The notes under the pieces: model-generated | What the model saw: the letters and a program-made list of their open reading frames with translations, nothing else | Database searches by the model: none | Told to the model about the DNA's origin: nothing | Position numbers and translations under genes: made by a program | Origin: Camelimonas lactis | GTDB taxonomy: Bacteria; Pseudomonadota; Alphaproteobacteria; Rhizobiales; Beijerinckiaceae | Direction: 5' to 3' | Assembly: GCF_004342915.1 (NCBI RefSeq) | Contig: NZ_SLWL01000001.1 | Span: forward strand, 186,001-250,000 | DNA: 64,000 nucleotides | Shown here: positions 44,106 through 52,987 of the stretch, one piece after another | Position numbering within the stretch: the stretch's first letter is position 1 | How the letters are laid out: every line of letters begins with the position of its first letter

Positions 44106-44717
44106 TCAGGCGGCGCGGGCGCGCAGGATGGCGTCGCGGATCAGCGGCATGCGGTCGTTGCCGAAATACATGTCGCCGCCATTGACGAAGATGGTTGGCG
44201 AGCCAAAGCCGCCGCGCGCCATCACCTCGTCGGTATTGGCGCGCAGGGCGTCCTTGATCTCCTGCTGGCCGATGGCGGCGAAGAAGGCGTCGCGATCGAT
44301 GCCGAGGCGATCGAGAATCGGCGCGAGATGCCCGTCCTGGGAGATGTCGTTCTCATCGCGCCAGTAGCTCTCGAACACGGCGCGGGCGAACGGAACCATC
44401 TTGCCCTGGGGCAGCAGCCAGACGCAGCCGCGCATGGCCTTGACGCTGTTCACCGGGAACACCTTGGGCCAGTTGATCTCAATGCCGCAATGGCGGGCCC
44501 AGTCCTGCAGGTCCTTGCGCATGTAGTTGGCCTTCTGCGGCACCGGCTGCTGGCGCGAGGCGTAAACCGTGGGATTGATGGTGTTGAAAATGCCGCCCAC
44601 CATGATCGGCTTCCAGGTGATGGTTTCACCCAGTTCGTCAGCCAGCTTGATGAGCGAATCGAAGCCCAGGTAGGTCCATGGGCTGGAGCAGTCGAAGAAG
44701 CATTCAATTGTGGTCAT
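44106..44717 (-). CDS. 2-hydroxychromene-2-carboxylate isomerase-like protein (DsbA/kappa-GST fold)
   Basis: Thioredoxin-fold protein of 203 residues. The N-terminus IECFFDCSSPWTYLGFDSL has the SPW motif of HCCA isomerases in place of a redox CXXC. The C-terminal GGFGSPTIFVNGGDMYFGNDRM is diagnostic of the family. HCCA isomerases use glutathione in naphthalene-type degradation, but many homologues have unknown substrates. It is next to a GST gene on the same strand (24 bp apart), suggesting glutathione-dependent chemistry. Confidence 0.88.
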   Translation of the reverse strand: MTTIECFFDCSSPWTYLGFDSLIKLADELGETITWKPIMVGGIFNTINPTVYASRQQPVPQKANYMRKDLQDWARHCGIEINWPKVFPVNSVKAMRGCVWLLPQGKMVPFARAVFESYWRDENDISQDGHLAPILDRLGIDRDAFFAAIGQQEIKDALRANTDEVMARGGFGSPTIFVNGGDMYFGNDRMPLIRDAILRARAA

Positions 44718-44741
44718 CGGGAAGCCCTGGATGCGGAAATG

Positions 44742-45446
44742 TCAGTTACCGGCTGGCGCGGCGCCGGCGGCGGTCTGGCCGAACAGCACCTTCTTCGCCT
44801 CATCGGTCATGGGCTTGCGCCAGTCCTTGCCCACGTCGAGGCCGGCCTGCAGCTTCGGCCGCTGGCGCAGTTCGGCGTACCACCGCGCGATATGCGGGTA
44901 GGCGTCCAGGGAGATTTCCTGGGCCTTGTGGGTCATGATCCACGGGAAAATCGCCATGTCGGCGATGGAGTAGTCGCCGGCGACGCAGGCGCCGGTCTGG
45001 CCGAGCTGGCGGTCGAGCACGCCATAGAGTCGCCGGGCTTCATCGCCGTAACGCCTGACGCCATAGGGCACCTGCTCCGGGGCGTAGAGCTTGAAATGGC
45101 CATGCTGGCCGAGCATCGGCCCGAGGCCGCCCATCTGCCACATCAGCCATTGCAGCACGCGATAGCGCCCGCGCACGTCCGTCGGCAGGAACTTGCCGGA
45201 TTTCTCCGCCAGATATTCGAGGATGGCGCCGGATTCGAAGATCGACACCGGCTCGCCGCCGTCGGCCGGGGCCGTGTCGACGATGGCCGGCATGCGGCCG
45301 TTGGGGCTGATCGCCTGGAATTCCGGTTTGAACTGCTCGCCCGCGCCGATGTTCACGGGGACCACCCGGTACGGAATACCGGCTTCCTCCAGCATGATGG
45401 TGATTTTCCAGCCGTTCGGGGTCGGCCAGTAGTGCAGATCGATCAT
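44742..45446 (-). CDS. Glutathione S-transferase (YfcG/Ure2-like)
   Basis: Soluble GST of 234 residues. The N-terminal thioredoxin domain starts MIDLHYWPTPNGWKITIMLEEAGIPY with the TPNG region of the Nu/YfcG class, continues with ISPNGRMPAIVD and ends in IFESGAILEYLAEKSG; the C-terminal helical domain has YSIADMAIFPW. GAGGAGA precedes the ATG. It is followed by the HCCA-isomerase-like gene. Disulfide-reductase or conjugation activity is plausible; no substrate can be named. Confidence 0.93.
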   Translation of the reverse strand: MIDLHYWPTPNGWKITIMLEEAGIPYRVVPVNIGAGEQFKPEFQAISPNGRMPAIVDTAPADGGEPVSIFESGAILEYLAEKSGKFLPTDVRGRYRVLQWLMWQMGGLGPMLGQHGHFKLYAPEQVPYGVRRYGDEARRLYGVLDRQLGQTGACVAGDYSIADMAIFPWIMTHKAQEISLDAYPHIARWYAELRQRPKLQAGLDVGKDWRKPMTDEAKKVLFGQTAAGAAPAGN

Positions 45447-45589
45447 GGGCGTTTCTCTCCTCAGCCGGCTTCATGCGGCCGGTCTGGCGAACCAGGTCTG
45501 TCAGGGCGTGGGGACGCGTCCTGACAGGGGAACGCCCGGCGCGGCGCCAGCCACGCCAGGCGGTGATCGCCGCCTTTGGCGGGGCGCCG

Positions 45590-46429
45590 TCAGATCTTCG
45601 GATCGGCGTATTTGGCCGGGCGCTTTTCCAGGTTGGACATGATGGCCTCGACCTGGTTGGGGCTGCCGATCAGCACGCCCTGCTCGATCGACTCGTCAAT
45701 CAGACCTTCCATCGGTGAAACGATGGCGGCGCGGTTGAGGATGCGCTTGCTGGCGCGGATGGCGTCCGGGCTCCTGTCGGCGATGAGACGGGCGGTTTCC
45801 ATGGCCTCGGCGTAAGGATCGGCGCAGACGCGGGTGGCGAAGCCGTAATTCAGGGCTTCCTCGCCGTTGAAGATGCGGCCGGTGTAGGTCAACTCGCGCA
45901 CCACGTCCTCGCGGGCGAGGTGGCGCATGATCTGGGTGCCGGCCATGTCCGGCACCAGGCCCCACTTGATCTCCATCACCGACATGCGCGTATCCGGCGT
46001 GACGTAGCGCATGTCCGCGCCGAGGGCGAGCTGGAAGCCGCCGCCGAAGGCGACGCCATGCACGGCGGCGATCACCGGCACGGGCAGTTCACGCCAGCCC
46101 CACACCGCATATTGCGGGCGGTTGGCGGCGCCGTGGGTGCGCGGCTCCAGCTTGCGCGGCACGGCGGCTTTCCCATCGTCCTGGCCGCTATCCGCGCCCT
46201 TGCCGGCCATCTTGCCGAAGTTGCCCATGTCGAGGCCGGCGCAGAAGGCCCGGCCTTCGCCAGACAGCACGACAACGCGCACGGCGGGGTTCCTGCCAAG
46301 GGTTTCGATCGCCTCGACCAGCGCGTCGAACATGGCGTGATCGAGCGCGTTCATCTTGTCGGCGCGCACAAGCTTCACGTCGGCGACGCCGCCAGTAATG
46401 TTGATCGCGATACGCCCCTGCATGGTCAT
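45590..46429 (-). CDS. Crotonase-family enoyl-CoA hydratase/isomerase
   Basis: Acyl-CoA enzyme of 279 residues from the ATG at 46429, which has AGAGGA upstream. The oxyanion-hole segment is GRAFCAGLDMGNF, followed by HGVAFGGGFQLALGADMRY and MEIKWGLVPDMAGTQ. One Glu is retained (MEIKWG) and the second position is Asp (PDMAGT), as in several isomerase-type crotonases, so hydratase activity is uncertain. A TetR-type palindrome lies 45 bp upstream of the start. Confidence 0.92.
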   Translation of the reverse strand: MTMQGRIAINITGGVADVKLVRADKMNALDHAMFDALVEAIETLGRNPAVRVVVLSGEGRAFCAGLDMGNFGKMAGKGADSGQDDGKAAVPRKLEPRTHGAANRPQYAVWGWRELPVPVIAAVHGVAFGGGFQLALGADMRYVTPDTRMSVMEIKWGLVPDMAGTQIMRHLAREDVVRELTYTGRIFNGEEALNYGFATRVCADPYAEAMETARLIADRSPDAIRASKRILNRAAIVSPMEGLIDESIEQGVLIGSPNQVEAIMSNLEKRPAKYADPKI

Positions 46430-46473
46430 CGTTCCTCTGGTTCTGCCGTCCGCAGCCTCATTCGCCGCGTAGC

Positions 46474-46492
46474 CTAACAAGCATTCGATTGA
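46474..46492. promoter_or_regulatory. TetR-type operator-like palindrome before the crotonase gene
   Basis: CTAACAAGCATTCGATTGA, an imperfect palindrome of the pattern YYAAC-N9-GTTRR-like ends, 45 bp before the crotonase ATG. It resembles the site at 51716-51734 next to the tetR gene. Confidence 0.45.
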
Positions 46493-46542
46493 ATTGGTCG
46501 CTGATGGTCAGGAGCGCGGGGCAATTGTCAAGCGCCGTTGCG

Positions 46543-47589
46543 TCAGCGGCCAGCCGCGCCCAGGCTTGCGGCGGGGAGCCAGGCGGCGCCGCGCACGCCG
46601 GAACTGTCGCCATGGGCGGCCCTGCGAACCGGCGTGTCAAATACGTCGGAGAACACGTGCGGCGCGATGGCCGCCGGCAGGTCGGCGTACAGTTCATCGA
46701 CATTGGACATGCCGCCGCCCAGCACGATGACGTCCGGATCAAGCACGTTGACGACGGCGCCGACGCCGCGCGCCAGCCAGTCCAGATAGCGCCGGTAGGA
46801 CGCCTGGGCGAGGCGGTCGCCGGCGCGCATGGCGGCGATGACCTGCTGCGCGCTCATCGCCTCCAGCGTCGGCCGGCCGTTTCGCCGGAGCGACGCCATG
46901 TGATCGCGGGTGAAGGCCGGGCCGCTGAGAAAGGTTTCAACGCAGCCGGTCCGCCCGCAATAGCACGCCCGGCCGGCGGCTTCCGCGTCGGTCATGGCCG
47001 GCAACGGCATATGGCCCCACTCGCCGGCGATGGCGTTGCGCCCGGTCAGGGGGCGACCGGCAATGGCAAGGCCGGAACCGACGCCGGTGCCGAGGATCAG
47101 CGCCCACACCACCGGCGCGCCGGCCCCGGCGCCATCGGTCGCCTCGGAGGCGGCGAGGCAATTGGCGTCGTTGGCGATGACCGCCGGGCGGCCAAGCGCC
47201 GCCTCCAGGTCGCGTTGCAGCGGCCGGCCGTTCAGCCAGGTGGAGTTGGCGTTGCGGATGAGGCCGGTGGCCGGGGAGGGGGAGCCGGGAATGCCGAAGC
47301 CCACCGGCGTCGTCAGGGGCGGCGAGCCGGCTTCGGCCTCCACCTGCGCCACCAGCGCGGCGATGGCCGCGACGCCGGCCTCATAATCGTGGCGCGGGGT
47401 GGCGACGCGCCGGCGCGCCAGCTGCCGGCCGTCGGCGGCAAGGGCGATTGCCTCGATCTTGGTGCCGCCGAGGTCGACGCCGAGCCGCACCGGCTGGCGG
47501 TCGTCTCCGCCGGAGGGCGCCATGGATGGACAGGCGGCGCCCGCGGGCGCCGCGCCCGTGGCGGCGGGCGTCCGCGGGCCGGCGCTCAC
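46543..47589 (-). CDS. ROK-family sugar kinase (fructokinase/N-acetylhexosamine kinase-like)
   Basis: ATP-dependent sugar kinase of up to 348 residues. The phosphate motif is LGVDLGGTKIEAIAL, the ROK sugar/zinc motif is GEWGHMPLP...CYCGRTGCVETFLSGP, and GVGAVVNVLDPDVIVLGGGMSN gives the adenosine region. The GTG start overlaps the stop of the FMN reductase gene by 4 bp (GTGA). The first 22 residues are Ala/Pro-rich, and an internal ATG at 47523 is a possible alternative start. Resembles Mak-type fructokinases; the exact sugar is not certain. Confidence 0.9.
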   Translation of the reverse strand: MSAGPRTPAATGAAPAGAACPSMAPSGGDDRQPVRLGVDLGGTKIEAIALAADGRQLARRRVATPRHDYEAGVAAIAALVAQVEAEAGSPPLTTPVGFGIPGSPSPATGLIRNANSTWLNGRPLQRDLEAALGRPAVIANDANCLAASEATDGAGAGAPVVWALILGTGVGSGLAIAGRPLTGRNAIAGEWGHMPLPAMTDAEAAGRACYCGRTGCVETFLSGPAFTRDHMASLRRNGRPTLEAMSAQQVIAAMRAGDRLAQASYRRYLDWLARGVGAVVNVLDPDVIVLGGGMSNVDELYADLPAAIAPHVFSDVFDTPVRRAAHGDSSGVRGAAWLPAASLGAAGR

Positions 47590-48134
47590 CGGACCAGACG
47601 GTCGATGTGGGCGGCGAGCGCGTCGACATAGCCTTGCAGGAACTTGCGCGTTCCCTCATCGGTGATGGCGTCGTCGGCGTCGATCAGGCCGGGTCTGGCG
47701 CTGAAGTACAGTTCGGGCTGCGACATCAGCAGGGCGCCGGCGGCGCTGGCGGCCGTGCGCACATGGGCCTGGCCCGCCGCCGTGCCGATGGCGCCGGGGC
47801 TGGCGCCGGCGATGGCGGTCGGCTTGTGCATCCAGCTGCTCTTGCCATAGGGGCGGGAGCCCCAGTCGATGGCGTTTTTCAGCAGGGGCGAGGTGGAGCG
47901 GTTGTATTCCGGCGTCAGCAGCAGGGCGGCGTCGGCGGCCTCCAGCTCCCGCTTGAAGCGGGTGACCGCTTCCGGCGGATTTTTCCACAGGTCGTCATTG
48001 TACATGGGAAGATCGTCGATCTTCAGGAAGCGGAACGCCAGCTTCCCCGCCGCCAGCTTCGCCAGGGCGCGGCCAAGCTGCTGGTTGAGCGAACCTTCCC
48101 GGACGCTGCCAACGACGACTGCAACTGTTTTCAT
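47586..48134 (-). CDS. NADPH-dependent FMN reductase
   Basis: Flavodoxin-like reductase of 182 residues. The start at 48134 (MKTVAVVVGSVREGSLNQQLGRAL) has GCGAGG upstream and shows the FMN phosphate loop GSVREGSLN. LLLTPEYNRSTSPLLKNAIDWGSR is the family signature. It may reduce quinones, azo compounds or chromate. Its stop overlaps the ROK kinase start, forming a two-gene unit. Confidence 0.92.
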   Translation of the reverse strand: MKTVAVVVGSVREGSLNQQLGRALAKLAAGKLAFRFLKIDDLPMYNDDLWKNPPEAVTRFKRELEAADAALLLTPEYNRSTSPLLKNAIDWGSRPYGKSSWMHKPTAIAGASPGAIGTAAGQAHVRTAASAAGALLMSQPELYFSARPGLIDADDAITDEGTRKFLQGYVDALAAHIDRLVR

Positions 48135-48287
48135 TTCGTTTACCTCGCTGTGGTCCGCCGGGCGATGGGTTCGTTCACGACGCGCGCAGCGCGCCGCCAT
48201 TGCCAATTACGGGCCTGTCCGGCGTAATGTCCGGCAAATTATGCATTGGCCAGCCCGCCTGGAAGAGGCGCGCTGCGGGAGGACATG

Positions 48288-49871
48288 ATGGCGACCTTGC
48301 GACCCGGCCTGGGGCACCCGTTCGCGGGCCAGGACATCCGCACCCTGGTAGACTACCGCGCACGGGCGAGCGCCGACAAACCGTTCATCATCTGGGAACC
48401 GTTCGAGGGGCCGGGGCTTGCCTGGTCCTACGCCCAGTTCGCCAACCGGCTGGCCCGTTTCGCCGCCGGTTTGCAGGCGCGGGGCGTGCGGCCCGGCGAC
48501 CGGGTGCTGGTGCATCTCGACAACTGCCCGGAATCAATCGTGGCCTGGCTGGGCTGCGCCTATGCCGGCGCGGTGGCGGTGACCACCAACGCCCGCTCCA
48601 GCGCCGACGAGCTGACCTATTTCGCCGATCACAGCGGCGCCGTCGCCGGCATCACCCAGCCGAAATTCGCCGATCTGGTCGCGGGGGCGTGCAAGGGCCT
48701 GCGCTGGCTGGCGGTGACCGAGACCGACAATGGCGCCGACGCCGGGGCCAATCGCCCCGCGCCGGCCGACGCCTTCAGCGCCATCGACGGCGAGCCGGCG
48801 GCGCTGCTCGCCCGGGCGCACGATCCGATGGCGCCGTTCTCGCTCCAGTTCACCTCCGGCACCACCTCGCGACCCAAGGCGGTGTTGTGGACCCACGCCA
48901 ACGCCCTGTGGGGCGCCAAGGTCAACGCGGTGCACGAGGAGCTGCGCTCCAGCGACACGCATCTGATGACCATGCCGCTGTTCCACACCAACGCCCAGGC
49001 CTACACGCTGCTGGCGAGCCTGTGGGCCGGGGCGACCTGCGTGGTGCAGCCGCGATTCTCGGCCTCGCGGTTCTGGCCGGTGTCGCTGAAGCATGGCTGC
49101 ACCTGGGCGTCGATGATCCCGTTCTGCATCAAGGCGCTGATGGCGCATGACGTGCCGCCGCACAGCTACCGGGCCTGGGGCGTGGGCGTGTGCGACGCGC
49201 CGTGGGACGCCCACTTCGGCGTGCGCTCGCTGGGCTGGTGGGGCATGACCGAGACCATTACCCATGGCACGGTGGGCGAACTGCACAGCTACAGCCGGCC
49301 GATGTCGATGGGGCGTTGCGCGCCGGAATACGCGGTGCGCATCGTCGACGACCAGGGGGCCGAACTCGGCGCGGGGGAAACCGGCGACTTCCAGATCAGG
49401 GGCATTCCCGGCCTGTCGCTGTTCGCCGCCTATGATGGCAACGCGCAGGCGACGCGCGATTCGTTCACCGACGACGGCTGGTTCATCACTGGCGACCGGG
49501 TGTCGCTGATGGAGGACGGCTTTTTCGTTTTCGCCGATCGCAGCAAGGACATGCTGAAGGTGGGCGGCGAGAACGTCGCCGCTTCGGAGATCGAGCGGGT
49601 GGCGCTGCTGGTTCCGGGCATCTCCGAAGTCGCGGTGGTGGCGAAAAAGCATCCGATGCTGGATGAGGCGCCGGTAGCCTTCATCCTGCCGCTGGCCGGC
49701 CAGCAGCCGGCGCCGGATCTGGCCGACCAGGTGATGGCCGCGTGCAAGGCGCAGCTGGCCGGTTTCAAGGTTCCGCACGAGGTGCGGATCGTCGCCGAGC
49801 TGCCGCGATCGACGCTGGAGAAGATCAACAAGGCCACCTTGCGCAAGATGCTTGCTGACGAGCAGGCCTGA
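48288..49871 (+). CDS. AMP-forming acyl-CoA synthetase (CaiC-like)
   Basis: Adenylate-forming CoA ligase of 527 residues, nearest in style to crotonobetaine/carnitine-CoA ligases. The P-loop is LQFTSGTTSRPKAVLWTH, A5 is GWWGMTETITHG, the A7 Asp is in GWFITGDRVSLMEDG, and A8 is RSKDMLKVGGENVAASEIE; the A10 region ENdS with STLEKINKATLR. GGGAGG lies five bases before the chosen ATG; another ATG is three bases earlier. It is divergent from the FMN reductase gene. The substrate is unknown. Confidence 0.9.
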   Translation: MATLRPGLGHPFAGQDIRTLVDYRARASADKPFIIWEPFEGPGLAWSYAQFANRLARFAAGLQARGVRPGDRVLVHLDNCPESIVAWLGCAYAGAVAVTTNARSSADELTYFADHSGAVAGITQPKFADLVAGACKGLRWLAVTETDNGADAGANRPAPADAFSAIDGEPAALLARAHDPMAPFSLQFTSGTTSRPKAVLWTHANALWGAKVNAVHEELRSSDTHLMTMPLFHTNAQAYTLLASLWAGATCVVQPRFSASRFWPVSLKHGCTWASMIPFCIKALMAHDVPPHSYRAWGVGVCDAPWDAHFGVRSLGWWGMTETITHGTVGELHSYSRPMSMGRCAPEYAVRIVDDQGAELGAGETGDFQIRGIPGLSLFAAYDGNAQATRDSFTDDGWFITGDRVSLMEDGFFVFADRSKDMLKVGGENVAASEIERVALLVPGISEVAVVAKKHPMLDEAPVAFILPLAGQQPAPDLADQVMAACKAQLAGFKVPHEVRIVAELPRSTLEKINKATLRKMLADEQA

Positions 49872-49984
49872 GCTGTTCAGGCAGAGCGGGCCGCGTGCGC
49901 CGGCGCACGGGCGGATCGCCAGGGGAGCGACAGGATGGGATGGTTGCGACGCTAAACCCTTTGCGGGCATCCCTGGAGCATCCG

Positions 49985-50887
49985 ATGAGCACAGTATGGT
50001 CTGACGGCGTGGACGCCGGTTCACGCGCTGGCGGTTCAGTCGCCGCCGGTTTTTTGACGGCGGTTCTGCTGGCGGCTGGCCCTGCCTCGGCGCAACCGGC
50101 CGGCAAGGCGCCGGCGCCGCGGGTCGTCGATCGTTGCGTGCTGGTGGTCGATGTGGCCAGCGGCGCGCGCGTGCATCGCGACGGTGATTGCGGCGCCCGC
50201 CATGCGCCGGAATCGACCTTCAAGGTTCCGCTGGCGCTGATCGGTTTTGAGACGGGGCTGCTGAGTGGTCCCCATGATCCGCTATGGCGCTACGACGCAT
50301 CGTTCAGGGCGCCGAAACGCGACCAGAAGGACGTGGACCCGGTGATCTGGGAGCGCGATTCGGTGGTCTGGTTCTCGCGCGAACTGGTGAAGCGGCTGGC
50401 GGCGCGGGACGGCGCCGGCGCTTTCGGCGCCTGGGTCGCCCGGCTCAATTACGGCAACCAGGATGTCTCTGGCGATCCGGGGAAGAACAATGGCCTGACC
50501 AACGCCTGGCTGTCGTCGTCGCTGAAAATTTCACCGGAGGAGCAGGCGGCGTTTGTCCGCCGGCTGCTGCGCGACGATTTGCCGGCTTCGGCGCAGGCCA
50601 TCGGGAAAACGCGCGCGATCATTCCTGAGTTCGCCGCGGAGGGCGGCTGGACCCTGCATGGCAAGACCGGTTCATCGGCGGTCATGAAGGTCGCCGATGG
50701 CCGCCAGGATCACGGCTGGTTCGTGGGCTGGGCCCGGAAGGACGGCCGCACGCTGGCCTTCGCCATCCATGAGCGCACCCGCAATCCGCCGGCCAGCGAG
50801 GCCGCCGGGCCACGGCTGCGGGCCAGCGTCCTGCGCGATTTCCCGGGCTGGGTAGAGCAGGTTCGGGGCGACGCGGCCCCGAAATGA
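49985..50887 (+). CDS. Class D beta-lactamase (OXA-like)
   Basis: Periplasmic serine beta-lactamase, 300 residues from the ATG at 49985 with GGAG upstream. A hydrophobic signal segment (FLTAVLLAAGPASA) follows a long polar n-region. All class D motifs are present: S77-T-F-K80 (nucleophile and carbamylated Lys), S126-V-V128, Y156-G-N158 and K227-T-G229. The family hydrolyses penicillins and sometimes carbapenems; activity is not shown. It is convergent with tetR, so AmpR-type control is not apparent. Penicillin-binding BlaR-type sensors are a weaker alternative since no membrane domain is present. Confidence 0.93.
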   Translation: MSTVWSDGVDAGSRAGGSVAAGFLTAVLLAAGPASAQPAGKAPAPRVVDRCVLVVDVASGARVHRDGDCGARHAPESTFKVPLALIGFETGLLSGPHDPLWRYDASFRAPKRDQKDVDPVIWERDSVVWFSRELVKRLAARDGAGAFGAWVARLNYGNQDVSGDPGKNNGLTNAWLSSSLKISPEEQAAFVRRLLRDDLPASAQAIGKTRAIIPEFAAEGGWTLHGKTGSSAVMKVADGRQDHGWFVGWARKDGRTLAFAIHERTRNPPASEAAGPRLRASVLRDFPGWVEQVRGDAAPK

Positions 50888-50892
50888 CGCCG

Positions 50893-51519
50893 TCAGGTCG
50901 CCGGCGTGTTGCCCTTGCGCACATAACGCAGCACGCCGATGACCTGGCGGGCGACGTCGGCCGGCGACAGATGCGATGACGGGCGATACCAGATGACCGC
51001 GCTGTTGAGCGCGCCAAGCACGTGCAGGCGGAACAGGTTGCGGTTGACGTCTTCCGGCAGGTCCAGCGGCTCGATCAGGCTGTCGAACAGCCGGTCGTGC
51101 TCATCGCGCGACTGGATCAGGCGCGGGCGCACGCCAAGCAGGCTCGGCGGGAATTTTACATCCAGCACCGCCGTCCGGTCGCCGGTCAGCAGGGTTTCGC
51201 AGTGGGCGATGGCGGCGGCCTCCAGCCGCGCCCACGCGCCCTCGACGCCCTCGATCGCCTTCCGCACCGCCTCGGACACCATGCGGATATTGGCGTCGTA
51301 GACGGCGACGAACAGCTCTTCCTTCGAGGCGAAATGGTAGTACAGCGAGCCTGAGAGCAGACCGGTCGCGGCGGCGATCTCCCGCATGGAGGCGCCCTCG
51401 AAACCACGGGCGGCGAACAGTTTGCCGGCTTCCGTCAGAATCTGCTTGCGGCGCTCCGCCGCGCCGGCGTCCGAACCACGCTCGCTGTCCTTGCGCATAC
51501 GTCCCGTCGATCTGGCCAT
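50893..51519 (-). CDS. TetR-family transcriptional regulator
   Basis: DNA-binding repressor of 208 residues. The start at 51519 has GGAGG four bases upstream. The helix-turn-helix is in AERRKQILTEAGKLFAARGFEGASMREIAAATGLLSGSLYYHFASKEELFVAVYD, a typical TetR N-terminus; the C-terminal ligand part resembles acyl-CoA-responsive members. It lies among CoA ligase, SDR and crotonase genes, suggesting that it controls acyl-CoA breakdown. A palindrome in the upstream gap could be its operator. Confidence 0.92.
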   Translation of the reverse strand: MARSTGRMRKDSERGSDAGAAERRKQILTEAGKLFAARGFEGASMREIAAATGLLSGSLYYHFASKEELFVAVYDANIRMVSEAVRKAIEGVEGAWARLEAAAIAHCETLLTGDRTAVLDVKFPPSLLGVRPRLIQSRDEHDRLFDSLIEPLDLPEDVNRNLFRLHVLGALNSAVIWYRPSSHLSPADVARQVIGVLRYVRKGNTPAT

Positions 51520-52024
51520 ACAACCTCCACTACGCGCCACGCCGCGCCCGGGAAAGGCGCGTCAGGGCGAAACCCGGCGCCAGAACAGGCGGGGCTTCGC
51601 GCTGTCTTTCTGTCCTGACGCGATTTCCCGGCGGAGCCGTTGCTCCGGCGCGCCTGAAAACGCCCTGGCCAGCAGCGTCCGGTCGCGGGGGGCGCGACGG
51701 TACCGCTGCGCCAGTCTAACAAACGATAGGTTGATGGGCTAGTGGAGCGGATTTGACATTTGCAACCACCCCTGAATCCCGGGGGACGCCGCCGCCAGAT
51801 GCAAAAATTCCAGACAAAAATCAACAGATTGCCGGATGAGCTTCGGGCTGCGGTCGCCGCTTCAGGACGCCGGATGGCGGGGCGCCCGCCCCAGAATCAG
51901 GGCGCCGGCGGCGTTGACCAATATCGTTTCGCCTCTTGGTCTTCCACCTCACATCGGCTACAGGCCAGTGGAATGGAATAACGCGAAAGGCGCGTGCGCC
52001 AATCGCGCGACGGAGTAGACTGGC
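51520..52024. other. Divergent region between tetR and the SDR gene
   Basis: About 500 bp with a TetR-type palindrome (51716-51734) and a TTGACA at 51753-51758 that lacks a good -10. No gene was recognised. Confidence 0.5.
51716..51734. promoter_or_regulatory. Candidate operator of the TetR regulator
   Basis: CTAACAAACGATAGGTTGA, an imperfect palindrome (CTAAC against GTTGA) about 200 bp upstream of tetR and 290 bp upstream of the SDR gene. The same pattern recurs before the crotonase gene at 46474. Confidence 0.5.
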
Positions 52025-52783
52025 ATGGATATCAACGGCGTTTCCGCAATCGTCACCGGCGGTGGTTCGGGCCTCGGCGAGGCGACGGCGCGCGCGTTGG
52101 CGGCGAAGGGCGCGAAGGTCGCCATCATCGACCTGCAGGACGACAGGGCCCGCGCCGTCGCCGCCGACATTGGCGGCATCGCCGTGCGCGCCGACGTGAC
52201 CAGCGAAGCTGATGTCCGCGCCGCGCTCGCGGCGGCCGCGCAGGCCCACGGCGTCGTTCGCATCGCCGTCAACTGCGCTGGCGTGGCTCCGGCGGCCCGC
52301 GTGGTCGGCAAGAAGGGGCCGCACCCGCTTGAGCAGTTCCAGAAGGTGATCAACATCAACCTGGTTGGCACCTTCAACGTGATCCGCCTTGTGGCGGAAG
52401 GCCTGGTGGAGGCTGATCCGGTTGGCGAGGAGCGCGGCGTCATTGTCAACACCGCTTCGGTCGCGGCGTTCGACGGCCAGATCGGCCAGGCGGCCTACGC
52501 GGCGTCGAAGGCCGGCGTGGCTGGCATGACCCTGCCGGTCGCCCGTGATCTCGCCCAGTACGGCGTGCGCGTCTGCACCATCGCGCCAGGCCTGTTCCTG
52601 ACGCCGATGCTGCTTGGTCTGCCGGAGGAAGCGCAGAAGAGCCTTGGCCAGCAGTCGCCGTTCCCGTCGCGCCTCGGCAATCCGTCCGAGTACGCCAGCC
52701 TGGCGGTGCAGATCGTTGAAAATCCGATGCTGAACGGCGAGACCATCCGCCTCGACGCCGCCATCCGCATGGCGCCGCGCTGA
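52025..52783 (+). CDS. Short-chain dehydrogenase, 3-hydroxyacyl-CoA dehydrogenase type II-like
   Basis: NAD-dependent SDR of 252 residues resembling HSD17B10/HadA-type 3-hydroxyacyl-CoA dehydrogenases. The cofactor loop is [16 protein letters not shown], the Ser is in [12 protein letters not shown], and the catalytic YxxxK is AYAASKAG. The insert [32 protein letters not shown] and the ending [16 protein letters not shown] are typical of this subgroup. It precedes a PaaG-like crotonase gene and probably serves the oxidation step after hydration. Confidence 0.93.
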   Translation: MDINGVSAIVTGGGSGLGEATARALAAKGAKVAIIDLQDDRARAVAADIGGIAVRADVTSEADVRAALAAAAQAHGVVRIAVNCAGVAPAARVVGKKGPHPLEQFQKVININLVGTFNVIRLVAEGLVEADPVGEERGVIVNTASVAAFDGQIGQAAYAASKAGVAGMTLPVARDLAQYGVRVCTIAPGLFLTPMLLGLPEEAQKSLGQQSPFPSRLGNPSEYASLAVQIVENPMLNGETIRLDAAIRMAPR

Positions 52784-52987
52784 GGATATTCCGGCAGGGC
52801 GCCCGCCGGCCGGCGCCGGAAACTGGCGCCCGGACGACAGGGCAAAAGCCGGTTCAGTGAGAACGGATTTCGCCCTGCGCGGATTTTGCGTCCCTGGGGG
52901 CGCGGATATCAGGCGGGGCGCTCCAGCCGGGGCGCCCGCCATTATGGAAGGCGCGGTCCCCTGCGGCCGCGTCGCAGGGGAGGAAAC

